Positions 1 through 12,498 of a stretch of 64,000 bases of DNA are shown piece by piece. Below the pieces are notes generated by a model, which worked only from the letters and a program-made list of their open reading frames with translations, searched no databases and was not told the DNA's origin. The position numbers were made by a program, and so were the translations under genes. How positions within the stretch are numbered: the first letter of the stretch is position 1; every line of letters starts with the position of its first letter. This DNA comes from Aralia elata (taxonomy: Eukaryota > Streptophyta > Magnoliopsida > Apiales > Araliaceae), in NCBI GenBank assembly GCA_034770075.1, contig CM068383.1:35717094-35781093 (forward strand), written 5' to 3'.

Positions 1-135
1 CCTACAATCCAGTAAGCTGGATTCACTAATTCAGCAAATCGGATTCATTAATTCAGCAAACCATATTCACCAATTCAGCAAGCCGAATTCAATAATTCAG
101 CAAGCCGAATACTACAATCCAGTAAGCTGGATTCA
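1..135. repeat. Degenerate hairpin minisatellite in LTR
   Basis: About 20-bp degenerate units. The best are AATCCAGTAAGCTGGATT (arms AATCCAG/CTGGATT, loop TAAG), seen at 6-23 and 116-133, with decayed copies between. The same hairpin in inverted orientation forms a longer array at 17606-17885, which supports family identity of the two LTRs. Confidence 0.7.
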
Positions 136-1700
136 CACTGTAATTCCTATTTAAACGTTTTAAATTTCCAATTCAACTTAAAATGCCACAACCATAATAT
201 CTCATCAACATTGAATAAAATACCCTTCAAAAATATGCATATAGCATATTTAGGGTTCTCAAGCTATAAAATCCTATTTTTCAAATTTTCAACATCACAT
301 AACTAATTTAATCCATTTATTCATAACTAAACTATTTCCACGAAAAATATCAAATCATCACCAAAAATATTTCTTTTCTGGGATTTGACAGAATATGAAT
401 CCCTTATGAACATATATTGTTTCTGGAATTTTCAGAATCCATTTACTATAGTTAAATAGTCCAAAATAGCCATATATTACTACATTTATCATAAATTGAA
501 AAGTTACCAGACAATTCTGATATTTTCAGAGTATGACCTTGACATATATATATATATATGCTTCCACTAAAAATTTCATAAGTTTTGAAATTATCTATAA
601 AGAGTTATTCGGGTATATGCTTAACAGTAGTCATTCACCATAAAATCTATAACTTTCATTCTACAAGGCCCAAAATTCGCAAATTTTTACAAGACTCACA
701 TAACTTCTCATATTATCACTCCAAAATTTTCTATAATTTTTAGAGCAAAATAAGTGTACGAAAATACCCCCGAATGGGACTGGCCTATAGTAGTCTCTTT
801 CCCCTTTTTGAACAACCTGGACTGTTTTTACTAAAACAGTCCCTATGAATTTTATACTCATTATTTTTGAGTTCTACCACTTGGGTTTAACACTTAACTT
901 ATATATCTAGCACCCCTCTTTGACGGATCGCAAAAAGAGTGAATAGATTGCAAATGGTAACTAATTAAAGTGACCAAAAGTTAGGGTTTTCTAACTTATT
1001 TTAAAACGAACTAAGTTTTCTTTTCAACAAATCAATACCCAATCTTGTAAGATCTATGCATAATACACTTATTAACATATAGATCAAGAGTTTTTTAGTT
1101 TGAAATCAAATATCCATGTTTTGATTGAAAGTAATCAAAATAAATTACATAACTTAGAGTTAGGTTTTTATAACTTTTGTGTGTTATCCTTCTTCTTCTT
1201 TCTTTTTCTCCTTCCATGGCTACCTCTCTCTCTCTCTTCTCCTTTCTTCCTTAGGGCTGTCGTCCCTCTCCTCTCCCTTATCTCTCTCTCTTTCTTAATT
1301 TGCTAGCTTAGGAAGTGAGAGAAATAAAAGATAAGAATAAAGTAAAGTATTTAATTATTGTTAGTCAAAAATGTATATATACAATACCTATATCTATACA
1401 TAATCTCCTAACAAATCTTCTCTCTCTTATCTTGCATTAATTGCAAATCTTGTCAAAGATATGTGGCAAAATAATTTGGTGACACATGGCTTGGAGTGGT
1501 ACAAAAATAAAGTGAAGCAATCATTACATACACTCCCCATTGCTCTTCCTTTAGCCGCCCAAATAAGGGCAAAATTGTCCACTTGGTGATTTATTGTACT
1601 TGCATTATTAAGTTTCAAATGACTAAAAAGTCTTTCTCTAATTAGATCAAGGTTTGGGCCCTTAATAAAATATTTTGGGCTTCCAAAAATTAAAACTTTA

Positions 1701-2810
1701 ATGTTATTATTTGGGCTCTCTAATTAATATAATTGGGACATGAAAATTAGAATGGTCCAACACATAAATTTTATATTACCCTATATATTTAATTAGGGTT
1801 TCTAGTGCACTCATTTATAATTTAAATCCTTACTCATGTACATTTAATTTCTTAACCAAATTAGTCTTACTTTAATTATTTTATAAAATTAATTAGTTGA
1901 GATATATAAAATAAATCCCTTAGAGTTAGTATTTATTTTAAATACTATTATTTTCCCATACAATAACCCTTAAAAAATTAATGTTATTATTTGGGCTCTC
2001 TAATTAATATAATTGGGACATGAAAATTAAAATGGTCCAACACTTAAATTCTATATTACCTTATATATTTAATTAGGGTTTCTAGTCCACTCATTTATAA
2101 TTTAAATCCTTACTCATGTACATTTAATTTTTTAACCCAATTAGTCTTACTTTAATTATTTTATAAAATTAATTAGTTGAGATATATAAAATAAATCCCT
2201 TAGAGTTAGTATTTATTTTAAATACTATTATTTTCCCATACAATAACCCTTAAAAAATTAATGTTATTATTTGGGCTCTCTAATTAATATAATTGGGACA
2301 TGAAAATTAGAATGGTCCAACACATAAATTCTATATTACCCTATATATTTAATTAGGATTTCTAGTCCACTCATTTGTAATTTAAATCCTTACTCATATA
2401 CATTTAATTTCTTAACTCAATTAGTCTTACTTTAATTATTTTATAAAATTAATTAGTTGAGATATATAAAATAAATCCCTTAGAGTTAGTATTTATTTTA
2501 AATACTATTATTTTCCCATACAATAACCCTTAAAAAATTAATGTTATTATTTGGGCTCTCTAATTAATATAATTGGGACATGAAAATTAGAATGGTCCAA
2601 CACATAAATTCTATATTACCCTATATATTTAATTAGGATTTCTAGTCCACTCATTTATAATTTAAATCCTTACTCATGTATATTTAATTTCTTAACCCAA
2701 TTAGTCTTACTTTAATTAGGTTATAAAATTAATTAGTTGAGATATATAAAATAAATCCCTTAGAGTTAGTATTTATTTTAAATACCATTATTCTCCCATA
2801 CAATAACCCT
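1701..2810. repeat. Four-copy 280-bp tandem repeat
   Basis: Near-identical units start at 1701, 1981, 2261 and 2541, each beginning 'atgttattatttgggctctc'; the last is slightly short and ends near 2810. The units differ by only a few substitutions by eye, so the expansion is recent relative to the surrounding decayed LTR. AT-rich, no coding capacity seen. Confidence 0.95.
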
Positions 2811-4224
2811 TAATGTTATTTAATTTTCATACCCAATATATAATGATTAGGTTACATTAATTTCTTTTTATTTGTTTATTATATAATAAACAAATATAAA
2901 CAATCACATAATATTCATATTCATTCACTTACATATTCATACAAAATAATTTAATACATTGGGATAATAAAATAAATCTCTTAGATTAGGTTACTAGTAT
3001 ATAATTAAAATACTAAGACCACTAAATAAAAATAACCCTTTAGGTTATTTAATTCTAATGCCTAATTTATAATATTAGGCTACCAAACTTTCTTTAATTC
3101 TCTTTCATTATTAGAATAATTAACTTACTAGAAAGTCTACACCAAAAAGGCCATTAATTGGACTTTTATTTAAAATTGCTTGGGCCACTAATACTCAAGC
3201 ATTATTAGACCATCACTTGGGCTACTAATTTATTAAATCTTTTGCTAAACATTCTAATTGGGCTAAGTTAGTAAATTTTACATATTAATTATTCAAGTCC
3301 ATAATGAATTAAATGAGTAGGCTTGGTTGTTTAACCAATTGGACTAGTCCACTAGTATTTATTTATTAGTTGGACTATTAATATAACACTTAAGTTTATT
3401 AACTCCTCATATTTATAATATTTATAAATATATTACATAACTTTCCTTTCCATTTTTTTGCTTACTTAAATTAAATAAATTTATTAACTTATTTAATTCA
3501 CATAACACATATTCACTCATATTCCCATACAAATGGAAATTTATTCAATAAATAAGATATTACAATTAAAATAATATTCTCTTTTTATTAAAATAATTCA
3601 AGGGTAGAATTTATTTTAATATCCTTTATTTAAAGTATACACTCTTTCTGTATACTTAAACTAACTATTTTCTTTTCCGTTCTATAAATTGTTCCCAACA
3701 ATTTAACTGTAATAAATATAATAATATACTTACTACATTAAAAACATACATTACATCCAATAATGTAATACATGATTTCTTTAATAAAATGGTGATTATA
3801 CTTTAAGTATATTTAATGCCACCAATTTAAAATAATTTATAGATTATTTAACTTACATCGAGGGATTAATTTTACCCATCTCCTTTCTTTTAAATAAACT
3901 TCCCTTACAATTTATTTACATATAATAAATATATAATAATAATATATTTATGAAGCATAAAAGTCACATATTGCATAGTTCGTATTCACGTATACAACAC
4001 AATATCACATAACACATCATTTAATAAGAATTTTATTTATTTAAATTCTTAACTTAATATATTTCAAAATTTTGAAACGTCACATTCTTTCAAATATTAA
4101 ATCATATAGGTTATTTTCAAAAAAATTTAATCAATCCTCTAATTTCAATCTAGGTTTTATTCTTTAACCTTTACTTAATCATTCAAGATTTATTAATAAA
4201 TCTTATAAATTTTTGGGTTGTCAC

Positions 4225-5172
4225 AAAAAATACATCCTTAGTTCTTTTTAAGTACTTTAGTATGTTTTTCACTGTCTTCTATTGCTCTTCTCCTGGATTC
4301 GACTGATATCTGCTTGTTACACTAAGTGCATGAGTGACATCGGGTCTAGTACATATCATACCATACATGATAGATCCTATTGCTGAAGCATAAGGAATCT
4401 TACTCATACGGTCTCTCTCCTTAGGTGTCTTTGGGGACTGTATCTTGGAGAGATGTATTCGATGACTCATCGATATAAGACCTCTCTTGGAATCTTCCAT
4501 GCTAAACTTCTTTAGCATCAAATCAATGTACTTTCCTTGGGACAAGCCTAGCATCCTTTTAGATCTATCTCTATAGATCTTTATCCCCAAAATAAAGGAT
4601 GTCTCACCCAAGTCCTTCATGGAGAAGTGTTTAGATAACCAAATTTTGATCGATTGTAGCATAGGAACATCATTCCCTATCAGTAATATATCATCAACAT
4701 ATAATACTAGGAATGAAACAACGCTCCCACTAACCTTCTTGTACACACAAGGTTCATCCTCATTTTTGATAAAATCAAACCCTTTGATTATCTCATCAAA
4801 ACGGATGTTCCATCTTCGAGAAGCTTGCTTCAATCTATAGATAGATCGTTGTAGCTTATAGACTTGATTTGTTCCAACCGTTGAAATAAAACCTTCTGGC
4901 TATATCATATATACATTCTCCTCAAGTTTCCCATTGAGAAAGGTCGTCGTTACGTCCATTTGCCAAATTTTGTAGTCATAATAAGCTGTAACTGCAAGCA
5001 AAATTCGAATAGACTTGAGCATAACTACTGGTGAGAAAGTTTCATCATAGTCAACTCCTTGTTTTTGTTTGAAACCTTTTGCAACTAGTCGGGCCTTATA
5101 GATCTCCACCTTGTCGTCCGCTCCAGTCTTTCTCTTAAAGACCCATTTGTACCCAATAGGCTTAATGCCCTT
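4225..5172 (-). pseudogene. Ty1/copia reverse transcriptase fragment
   Basis: The minus strand encodes the central copia RT in one frame from 5172 to 4225. Visible are KWVFKRK, KARLVAKGF, DETFSPV, QMDVTTTFLNG (first catalytic Asp region) and the catalytic box LVLYVDDILL. The downstream SRYQSNPG and the RNase H entry (NILKYLKRTKD) follow. Two in-frame stops interrupt it: a TAG near 4901 where related proteins read Gln (CAG to TAG), and a TAG near 4276 where Trp is expected. The fragment is cut at both ends by LTRs (4224 and 5173), so it is the remnant of an older copia element. The lineage is not assigned. Copia RT identity is secure. Confidence 0.93.
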
Positions 5173-7919
5173 TGTGACACCCCCAAATCCGGGTACTTCA
5201 TTCTCACAGGATTTGGTGTTCACTATCCAAATAAATCACATCACATCTAACTACCCATAAAATCTATGAATGAAAACTCTTAACTGAAATAGAAATCCTC
5301 CCATTAAAGGGTTACAATATCATAATAACATCAATCCCATGTCATCTAACCTTAAACAAAACATCATTGCGAAAACATAACATAAATAACATAGGTCTAT
5401 TGCATAAACATCTTTCAAATAAATTAAACAAGTCTTCATCACTTGTTCGCCTTGTCTTTTCCTTTACTAGAAGATGGTTCATCAACTCTTTCAACCTTAG
5501 CTGCAATGTTATTATGCAAGAGTGAGCAACAATTGTCTAGCAAGTGAAACAATAACAATAATAATAACATGCGAATAATCAATGGATATAGGGTAATTAA
5601 AAGCTCGGCTTTTGAATCAAGATTAGAAATAAGAATCAAAAGAACATCTGAGGGTCATTAGACCACGAACAATGTCCTAGGTTATCAAGTATTTCTACTT
5701 TAAATCTTTAACAGTCGTAAGACTATATGGACCTTGCTTCTCGTACTTAGGGGGATCAGCCCTTCGTACCATGAATGTGCACAACATCTTAATGCTAACG
5801 CGTAAATATAATCCCTTGTAAAGGGTTGTTCATCTCAGTTTGACATCAGAGTCCGCACCAAAGGAAATTTGGTTTGGATTAACTTCAATAACAATTCTAG
5901 AATTTAGAACGCTCATCAACTATGGGCTAGTCGAATCAATAAGGGTTTGCTAGTCAACCAAGGTTCAATAATATATTTGATATTTCAATCGAATAATGAA
6001 TTTTAAGGTATACAATTGAATAAACATTGTATAACGGAAGTATTATTTTAAAAGAATTAGAATATCTCAATCAGAGTTATATAATTGGATAATCAAGAAT
6101 AAGAAACTTGATCAACATAAGTATATGATTTATGAATTTGCTCAATGTAAAAATAAGGTTTAGAAACTTGCTTTGAATACAATAAGAAGATTAGAGATAG
6201 AAAATTTGTATAAAAGAGAAGTAGGGTTTAAGAACTTTCCTCGTGCGTCTACTACAACTAATATTATCCATTGCTCTTTGAGTGACCTATATATTCAAGT
6301 CACTTTGAACAATTAATGATCATAGTTTAATTCAAAGTAATCGTTTAGTTACTTCATAACTCATATTCTTAATGCCTTATTATCTTTACTACATGCATAA
6401 CATATTGCATCAGACGTGTAAAATTATTTTATTTCAAAAAAAGCTGGAAAAAAATTTCATTTTCTGGCCGACCCGGCAGGACCGACCCGACTCAGACCGG
6501 CGCTGTTGCGCTGCATTTTAGCCTTGTGTCGGCGCTGCTGCGCCGGCCTGACCCGAACCCAACGAACTCGGCGCTGTTGCGCCTGGTTTATGCCTAATAC
6601 CGGCGCTGTTGCGCCGCGGCACTGCTGCGCCCAATTATAGCTATCCAGCGGCGCTGCTGCGTCGCGACCTAAACCCAGACTTCTCTGTTCTTCGCGAACA
6701 GCGAAAAACAGACCAATTTCTCCCAATTTCTTCACCCAATCAACAAATTAAACATACCCAGACATTATACTTGTTATAAAACTAAAACCCATCATTTACA
6801 CAATAATTTTAACATCATAAACAACCTAAACAACCAATTTAAAAGGCCAAAATTCACTATTCGTACTTTATTTTTAAATTTTGACACATTTAGCGTAATC
6901 AATCACTGTGAACTTATTTCTTAACCAAATTAATCCGTTTAACTTTCATTCTTTTCGTTCCTACATGTATAAACATAATCAATCATCAATTTACCGTTTA
7001 ATATGAAATTTAAACATCAATTTTTATATAAGTCATATTCAAATACTAGTCCTCTGTAAACTTCAAAACTCCAATTAAAACATAATTTCATGGATTAATT
7101 ACTCTAAAACAGTTTATAAACATCATATAATGATTCATACATGCATATTAATGAATACAAACAACTTTTCAACAATTTACTCATGAAATTCAATTAACAG
7201 AGAACTAACAATGTACGTTCATGGAGAAACTTAAAAAACATAATTTAAAGCTTGAATTCAAGAATTTACCTTTGATTAGTGATTTAGATTACTAGATGAT
7301 GGGAATTCTTTTTCGAATTCTCAAATTTTCTCAAAACTCTCTCTTTTTCTCTCTCTATATTTTAGCCTTATGAAAGAACTAACTGATGAAGTACGTACAT
7401 GGTAACTGATATGCGTGGGTATCAGTTAAGCGCATTATAGCCTTAACTGATCCCATGTTCTCAAGGTCATGTTTGGTTGGCCTTTAAAAGGCTCTTTTTT
7501 GGTTTATTTTAATTAACTTACTTATTATAAAATTTATTTATCACACTTTAATAATAAAATTATATTATTTAACTATAATTAAATAAAAGCCACTACTACT
7601 CATTAAATCAAATAATCACATAATAAAAATTCTCATTTATTTAATTATGACAAATTAATAAACCTCTAATTAATTGTTAAATTAATTAGAACAACATCAC
7701 AATTAATAAACAACTCATTTCATTTAATTATCCCAATTAAATTCACACTTTGCATTATAAAATTATTTCACATTAATACAATTAATACAACACATTTAAT
7801 TAAATTAATATACAACAATTTCATCAAATATATATTTTACTCAATAGATAAATCGACACAAATATTTATTTAATTCAATAAATATTTAAAGATCAAATAT
7901 AAAAATCTCGTTCGTTATA
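5173..7919 (-). mobile_element. 3' LTR of minus-strand Tekay-type chromovirus
   Basis: The block starts on the plus strand with TGTGACACCCCCAAATCC, the reverse complement of the LTR end seen at 35763-35780. It ends at 7919 where the minus strand reads TATAACGAACG, homologous to TGTAACGAATG starts at 33009 and 28259 but with the TG changed to TA. Length is about 2.75 kb, close to the 2.76-2.77 kb LTRs at 25500 and 33009. It lies directly downstream (minus sense) of a chromodomain-containing pol, as a 3' LTR should. An alternative boundary at 7982 exists because the polypurine region is duplicated. The small ORFs inside are not credible. Confidence 0.88.
6465..6698. repeat. GC-rich hairpin cassette inside the AT-rich LTR
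   Basis: A GC-rich island carries repeated hairpins of the form CGGCGC-TGYT-GCGCCG, separated by AT-richer spacers. It is followed by TTCGCGAA at 6691-6698, a palindrome also found beside the cassettes of other Tekay LTRs here. It sits where those LTRs carry a different GC hairpin (core CGCCCCGGCG). Confidence 0.8.
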
Positions 7920-8035
7920 TCTTTTCCTCCTTAAAAGGATTTTGTCCCCAGAATCACGACTCAATTAGTTCGTCCCGTTACATTCTCTCCCCCCCCCCTT
8001 ACAAAGATTTTGTCCCCAGAATCGCTACACATAGA
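7920..8035 (-). promoter_or_regulatory. Duplicated polypurine tract region
   Basis: Minus-strand order after the pol stop is: 'gattctggggacaaaat', purine tract with ten G, TGTAACGGGACG, then again 'gattctggggacaaaat', purine tract AAGGAGGAAAAG, and the LTR start at 7919. The pol end, polypurine tract and LTR-start block is thus present twice, about 68 bp apart. A polypurine tract primes plus-strand DNA synthesis in LTR retrotransposons. Which copy was functional cannot be told. Confidence 0.8.
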
Positions 8036-10115
8036 CTAAGAAAATAACTGAGGATAATTCTTCATCATCTGATCTTCGAGTTCCCACGTAGCTTCTTCAG
8101 CGTTGTGGTTCCTCCAGATCACCTTAATAGAAGGTATAACTTTATTTCTGAGTACTTGCTCTTTCCGGTCAACTATCTGAACAGGCACTTCCTCGTAAGA
8201 TAAATCTTTTTCAAACTGCAGGGGTTCATATTCTATAACATGCTTGTAGTCAGGTTTGTATAGATATAACGCCGCAACATGAAAAATATTGTGGATATGT
8301 TCTAACGTTGGAGGTAAGGCTACCTCATACGCGACTTCATCACCACCAATTCTCCGTAACACTTTAAAGGGTCTAATGAACCTCGGACTCAATTTCCCCT
8401 TCTTACCAAAACGAATTTTTCCCTTCCACGGAGACACTTTCAAGAAAACGAAGCTACCAATTTTAAATTCTCGATTCTTGCGGTGTTGATCGGTATATTT
8501 CTTCTGCCTATCCTGAGCAGATATCAATCTCGCCCTGATCACTTTGATGATTTTGGCAGTCTCTTGTACCAAGCATAATAGAGTTCTGCATTTTTTGTCG
8601 TACAACGCTTCATAAGGCGGCATGCCAATACTTACATGGTAACTGTCATTGTAAGCAAATTCCACCAATGGTAGATGATCGTCCCAATTCCCTTTGAAAT
8701 CCATGAAGCAAGCTCTTAACATATTTTCCAATGTCTGAATCGTTCTTTCGCTCTATCAGTCGGTATGTGGATGATATGCCATACTCATATGTAATTGCGT
8801 TCCCATGCATTCCTGTAGGCGCTTCCAGAAGTTTGATGTGAATGGCGGATCCTTATCTGAAACAATAAATACTGGAACACCATGCCTCAAAACAACCTCC
8901 TTCACATACAACTTCGCCAACTGATCTAGGTTAAATCTGATCTTGATCGGTAAGAAATGTGCTGATTTCGTCAGTCGATCTACGATAACCCAAACTGTGT
9001 CAAACCCTTTCTGAGTCATCGGAAGACCTTCTACGAAATCTCTTGTGATATGTTCCCATTTCCATTCTGGGATTTCTAACGGTTGTAGTAACCCACTCGG
9101 CCTTTGATGTTCTGCTTTAACTTTATGACATGTCAAACACTTAGCTACACAATCTGCAACGTCCCTTTTTAGATTCGGCCACTAGAAATGCTGTCGGAGA
9201 TCCTGGTACATCTTCATACTTCCCGGATGAATCGAATATCTTGAATTATGAGCCTCGCTTAAAATTTCCTCCTTAACCTCTGGTACTGGCGGAACCCAAA
9301 TCCGTCCTTCAAATCTCAATAATCCTTCAGTATCAACTTTGAATTTCACTTCGTCACCTTCGAATATTCTTTTCCTGATTTTCTCACATTTTTCATCCTG
9401 AAATTGTGTTTCCTTAACCTTATCCACCAAAGTTAGGCCGACTCCCATTTGAAACAATTTGTCGTCAGACGCCTCAGGATATTTCACCACCAACTCCAAT
9501 TTTACCATTGTTGTAATTAGCTCCTCCTAAGCGGTTAACATAGACAGTTTCTCCCGACCCTTTCTGCTTAAGGCGTCGGTCACAACGTTCGCTTTACCCG
9601 GATGGTATAAAATTTCGTAGTCATAGTCCTTTATCAATTCTAACCACCTCCTATGTCGCATATTCAGGTCCTTCTGTGTGAAAATATATTTCAGACTCTT
9701 ATAGTCTGTATATATTTCACACTTCTCCCCGTAAAGATAGTGTCTCCAGATTTTCAAAGCAAACACTACCGCGACCAATTCTAAATCATGGGTAGGATAT
9801 CCCTTCTCATAGTTCTTTAATTGTCGTGATGCATACGCAATGACCTTACCGTTCTGCATAAGCACACAACCTAGTCCTTTATGCAACGCATCACTGTACA
9901 CTACAAAATTTCCTGTGTTATTCGGTAAAGACAACACAGGTGCCGTACTCAGCCTTCTCTTTAATTCTTGAAAACTTTCCTCACACTTTTTTGTCCAAAT
10001 GAACTTCACCGCCTTCCTAGTCAAATTCCGTTAATGGAGTTACAATTTTGGAAAAAAAATCCTGAATAAATCTTCTGTAATAACCTGCCAATCCTAGGAT
10101 AACACTCCTTACTTC
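8036..10115 (-). pseudogene. pol: Tekay-type chromovirus pol: RT end, RNase H, integrase, chromodomain
   Basis: One minus-strand frame runs from about 10100 to 8036. It holds the RT connection (GLAGYYRRF), RNase H (VVYSDALHKGLG, then TDYKSLKYIF), the zinc-binding region (H...H, CLTCHK) and the integrase core. The D,D35E triad is present: Asp in RDFVEGLP, Asp in IVSDKD, and Glu in SERT with 35 codons between the last two. A C-terminal chromodomain-like segment follows (IKVIWRN, EEATWE, YPQLF). In-frame stops lie near 9524, 9179 and 8750-8755 (two adjacent, one in the DGQSERT motif, where the Gln position reads TAG), so it is dead. The 5' side is cut at 10115 by a plus-strand LTR. The chromodomain and LTR style place it among Tekay-like chromoviruses. 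Confidence 0.93.
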
Positions 10116-12498
10116 TGTAACAATCTGAAATTTTTGTATTATTTGAAAATATGCATTGAAGTTGAATAAATATTTTTAATTGATTTTATTGGTTTAAATC
10201 AACAAGTGATGGAATTGTTTTATTTAGATGTGTTTTAATTAAATTTATGTTGGTTGGTTTTTTTTTAACTAAGCGACTTAATTAAATTAAAAGAGTTGTT
10301 GGTAATTATAGTGCTAATATTCTAGTTTAATTTAATAATTAAATTAGAAAGGTGATGATTTATTTAAATTAGAATAGTAATTTATTTGTTAAATTAATGT
10401 GTTATGTTAGTTGAATTATTTACTAAAAGTAAATGTGACATGTGTCTATATAATAAGAGAATATAAAAATAACTTCGTACGTGATTAAATTAGCTTTACC
10501 AAACATGGCCGTGTGGCCTTTGGTTTATTAAGCTAACAAAACCTTTTTATTTTTATAACTGATAAAATGAAATTGTGTATTATTATACCATCAGTTGAGT
10601 TTACGTGGTTTACTTTTTAAGCTCAAGAGTGAGGGGTTTTGAGAGAGAGCAAAAAATTAGAGAGGAGAGGAACTTGAGAGAAAAATTGTTCTGGAAATTC
10701 AGGGAAGATTAATGGTGGCAAAGTTTCTTAATCATCATCTTGCTAAGGTTTATCAAGGAATCAAAGGTATTATCCAAGTTTAAAATTCATGTTCTTATTA
10801 TGTTTTAGGTTTTATAAGAATTCTGATTTTAGTTGTTCAAGTTTAAATGAAGGATTTTTGGTATTCTTGAGTGTTCATAGCATATATATATGAAATATAT
10901 GTTTCTGTGAGTCAAATTTAAGGTTTAATACTTGAAGGAATCTGTAAATTGATTATAGTTTATGAAACTACGTTTAGATACGAAGAAAATGCAATTTACA
11001 TACTTTGAGTTCGCTAAGAATTAAGCCCGCAGTGATCTATGCTATTAAATGTGTTGGTTTTTGGAAAAACTAAGAAAAATTTGATTTTAAATCCTTTGTG
11101 TTTTATTGTTTTGTTTGTTTTAGGTTGTTAGATTGGTATATGGATGCTTAGTAATGTTTCTAAGAGGTTTATGATAATTGGGTATGCTTGAATTGGTGTT
11201 TGATGCTAAAATTCGTGTTTTGGGCTTGAGAATTCTGCAGTTCACGAACTGCAAAATCTGGAATTCAGGTTTACCGCTCCGGCGAGCTTATTGCACTAGG
11301 TTTACCACCCCGGCGGGGTATTTTGTGAAGGAAACTCCTGCCCCGGCGGGAAATGCAGAAAGTGACATTTTTTTTCCCTTTCTTTTCTGTCTTGTTATAT
11401 TATCCTATACATGTTTAAAGCTTAGACTAATGTATTAAATGAATACTAAGATGCTGTGATGGATGGTAAGCATATACTTGATGATTATAAAATATAAAGT
11501 TGATGTACCTTAACTTAACTTTAAGTTTTAGGAATTCTTAAGTGTGATATTGTTATAACTAAGCTTGTAACTTCTGAAGTGAAATTGATAATCAGAAAAC
11601 AATTGAGATATTAAGATGAGGTTGGATGAGAGTGAATCTTGAAGTGTTGATGATATTGTAACTAATCATTATTATTGTTATATAAACGGAATGTGTAGGT
11701 TATTTAATGTACGTGATTTGTAATTAAAAAAACTACGCACGAGGCAAGTTTGTTACCCTTAACTCTTTTATGTTAAACAAGTTTTTAACCCTAAGCTTAC
11801 TTAACGCAAGTTCATTATCGATGTTCCTTCTTACAAGTTGTAATTGTGTTTTCCGTTCACATCATACAAAGGTAGTCGTTCTATATATCATTACTTGAAG
11901 CTTGGTTAAATTGAAACCATTGTTTTAATACTTTGGATATACAATAGTTGTTCGTTGTATATAGACATTGATGTTCTACATTCTTAACTCCTATTGTTCA
12001 AGTTCGTTGTCGTTGAATTAAACACTTGTAGGCTAGTGAACACATTGTGATTCAACTAGTCCACAGTTGGTGTATGTTCTAAATTTTTTTTTTAAAAACA
12101 ACCCATTGTAAACCAAACCAAACCTACTTTGGTGCGGACTTGAATATCAAAACTGAGATGAACAACCCTAGTTTAGGGGATCAAATACGCAATATCGCTG
12201 AATGGTTGTGCACAAGACATTGTACAACGAGCTGATCACCCTGAGTACGAGATGGTTCGTCCAGTTATAGTTTATTAAACTGTTAAAGGTTATGACAAAC
12301 TTACCTGTTAACCTAGGACATGGTTCGTGGTCTTGCGACCCTCAGTATACCTTGATGTTCTATTGAGCTTTTAGATGTTTCTATTCTTGATTATTATCAA
12401 CAGAGAAATTACACCATACAGATAAATTTATTGTTGAAAATGTTCATTATTATATTGGTGGGCATTTGTTTTGCTCACCCTTGCATACTAAACCTTGC
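10116..12498 (+). mobile_element. Plus-strand Tekay-type LTR, 3' end missing
   Basis: Starts TGTAACAATCTG, like the LTR start TGTAACGATTGTG at 39692. It then follows the family plan: AT-rich U3-like part, GA-rich leader (10640-10690), GC cassette (11262-11362), the 'gaggcaagtttgttaccctt' motif (11739), and the conserved block 12130-12350. It stops at 12498 just after 'ttgcatactaaaccttgc', where family members continue about 320 bp to TGTCACA. The break coincides with another LTR terminus in opposite orientation (TGTGACGCCCCC at 12499), so this LTR was truncated by that insertion or by later recombination. No primer site or internal region follows. Confidence 0.85.
11262..11362. repeat. GC-rich hairpin cassette in LTR (degenerate copy)
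   Basis: Three modules with cores GCTCCGGCG, CACCCCGGCGG and TGCCCCGGCGG are spaced about 35-40 bp apart, just downstream of 'gcagttcacgaactgc' (a mutated TTCGCGAA palindrome). Arms pair imperfectly compared with 34345 and 42415. Confidence 0.7.

Larger units (their letters stand above)
1..4224 (-). mobile_element. Long LTR of a Ty3/Gypsy-type element, minus orientation, cut by the window start
   Basis: Read on the minus strand, this AT-rich block begins at 4224 with TGTGACAACCC, a typical LTR start, and abuts copia coding debris. Positions about 170-560 match 17280-17600 in inverted orientation (for example the stretch around 'ccatttactata' at 438), so both belong to one LTR family. A pyrimidine-rich tract at 1190-1310 is GA-rich on the minus strand and resembles the leader tracts of other LTRs here (30120-30240). 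No ORF in it looks real. Stretches 136-1700 and 2811-4224 hold nothing recognisable beyond AT-rich LTR sequence and a short TA microsatellite at 544-558. The other end of the LTR and any internal region lie outside the window. LTR identity is inferred from the terminus and the shared family, not from a matching pair. Confidence 0.6.

Noticed and set aside
6457..6735. 92-codon minus-strand ORF, Gln/Arg/Ala-rich
   Set aside because: It is the translation of the GC hairpin cassette of the LTR.
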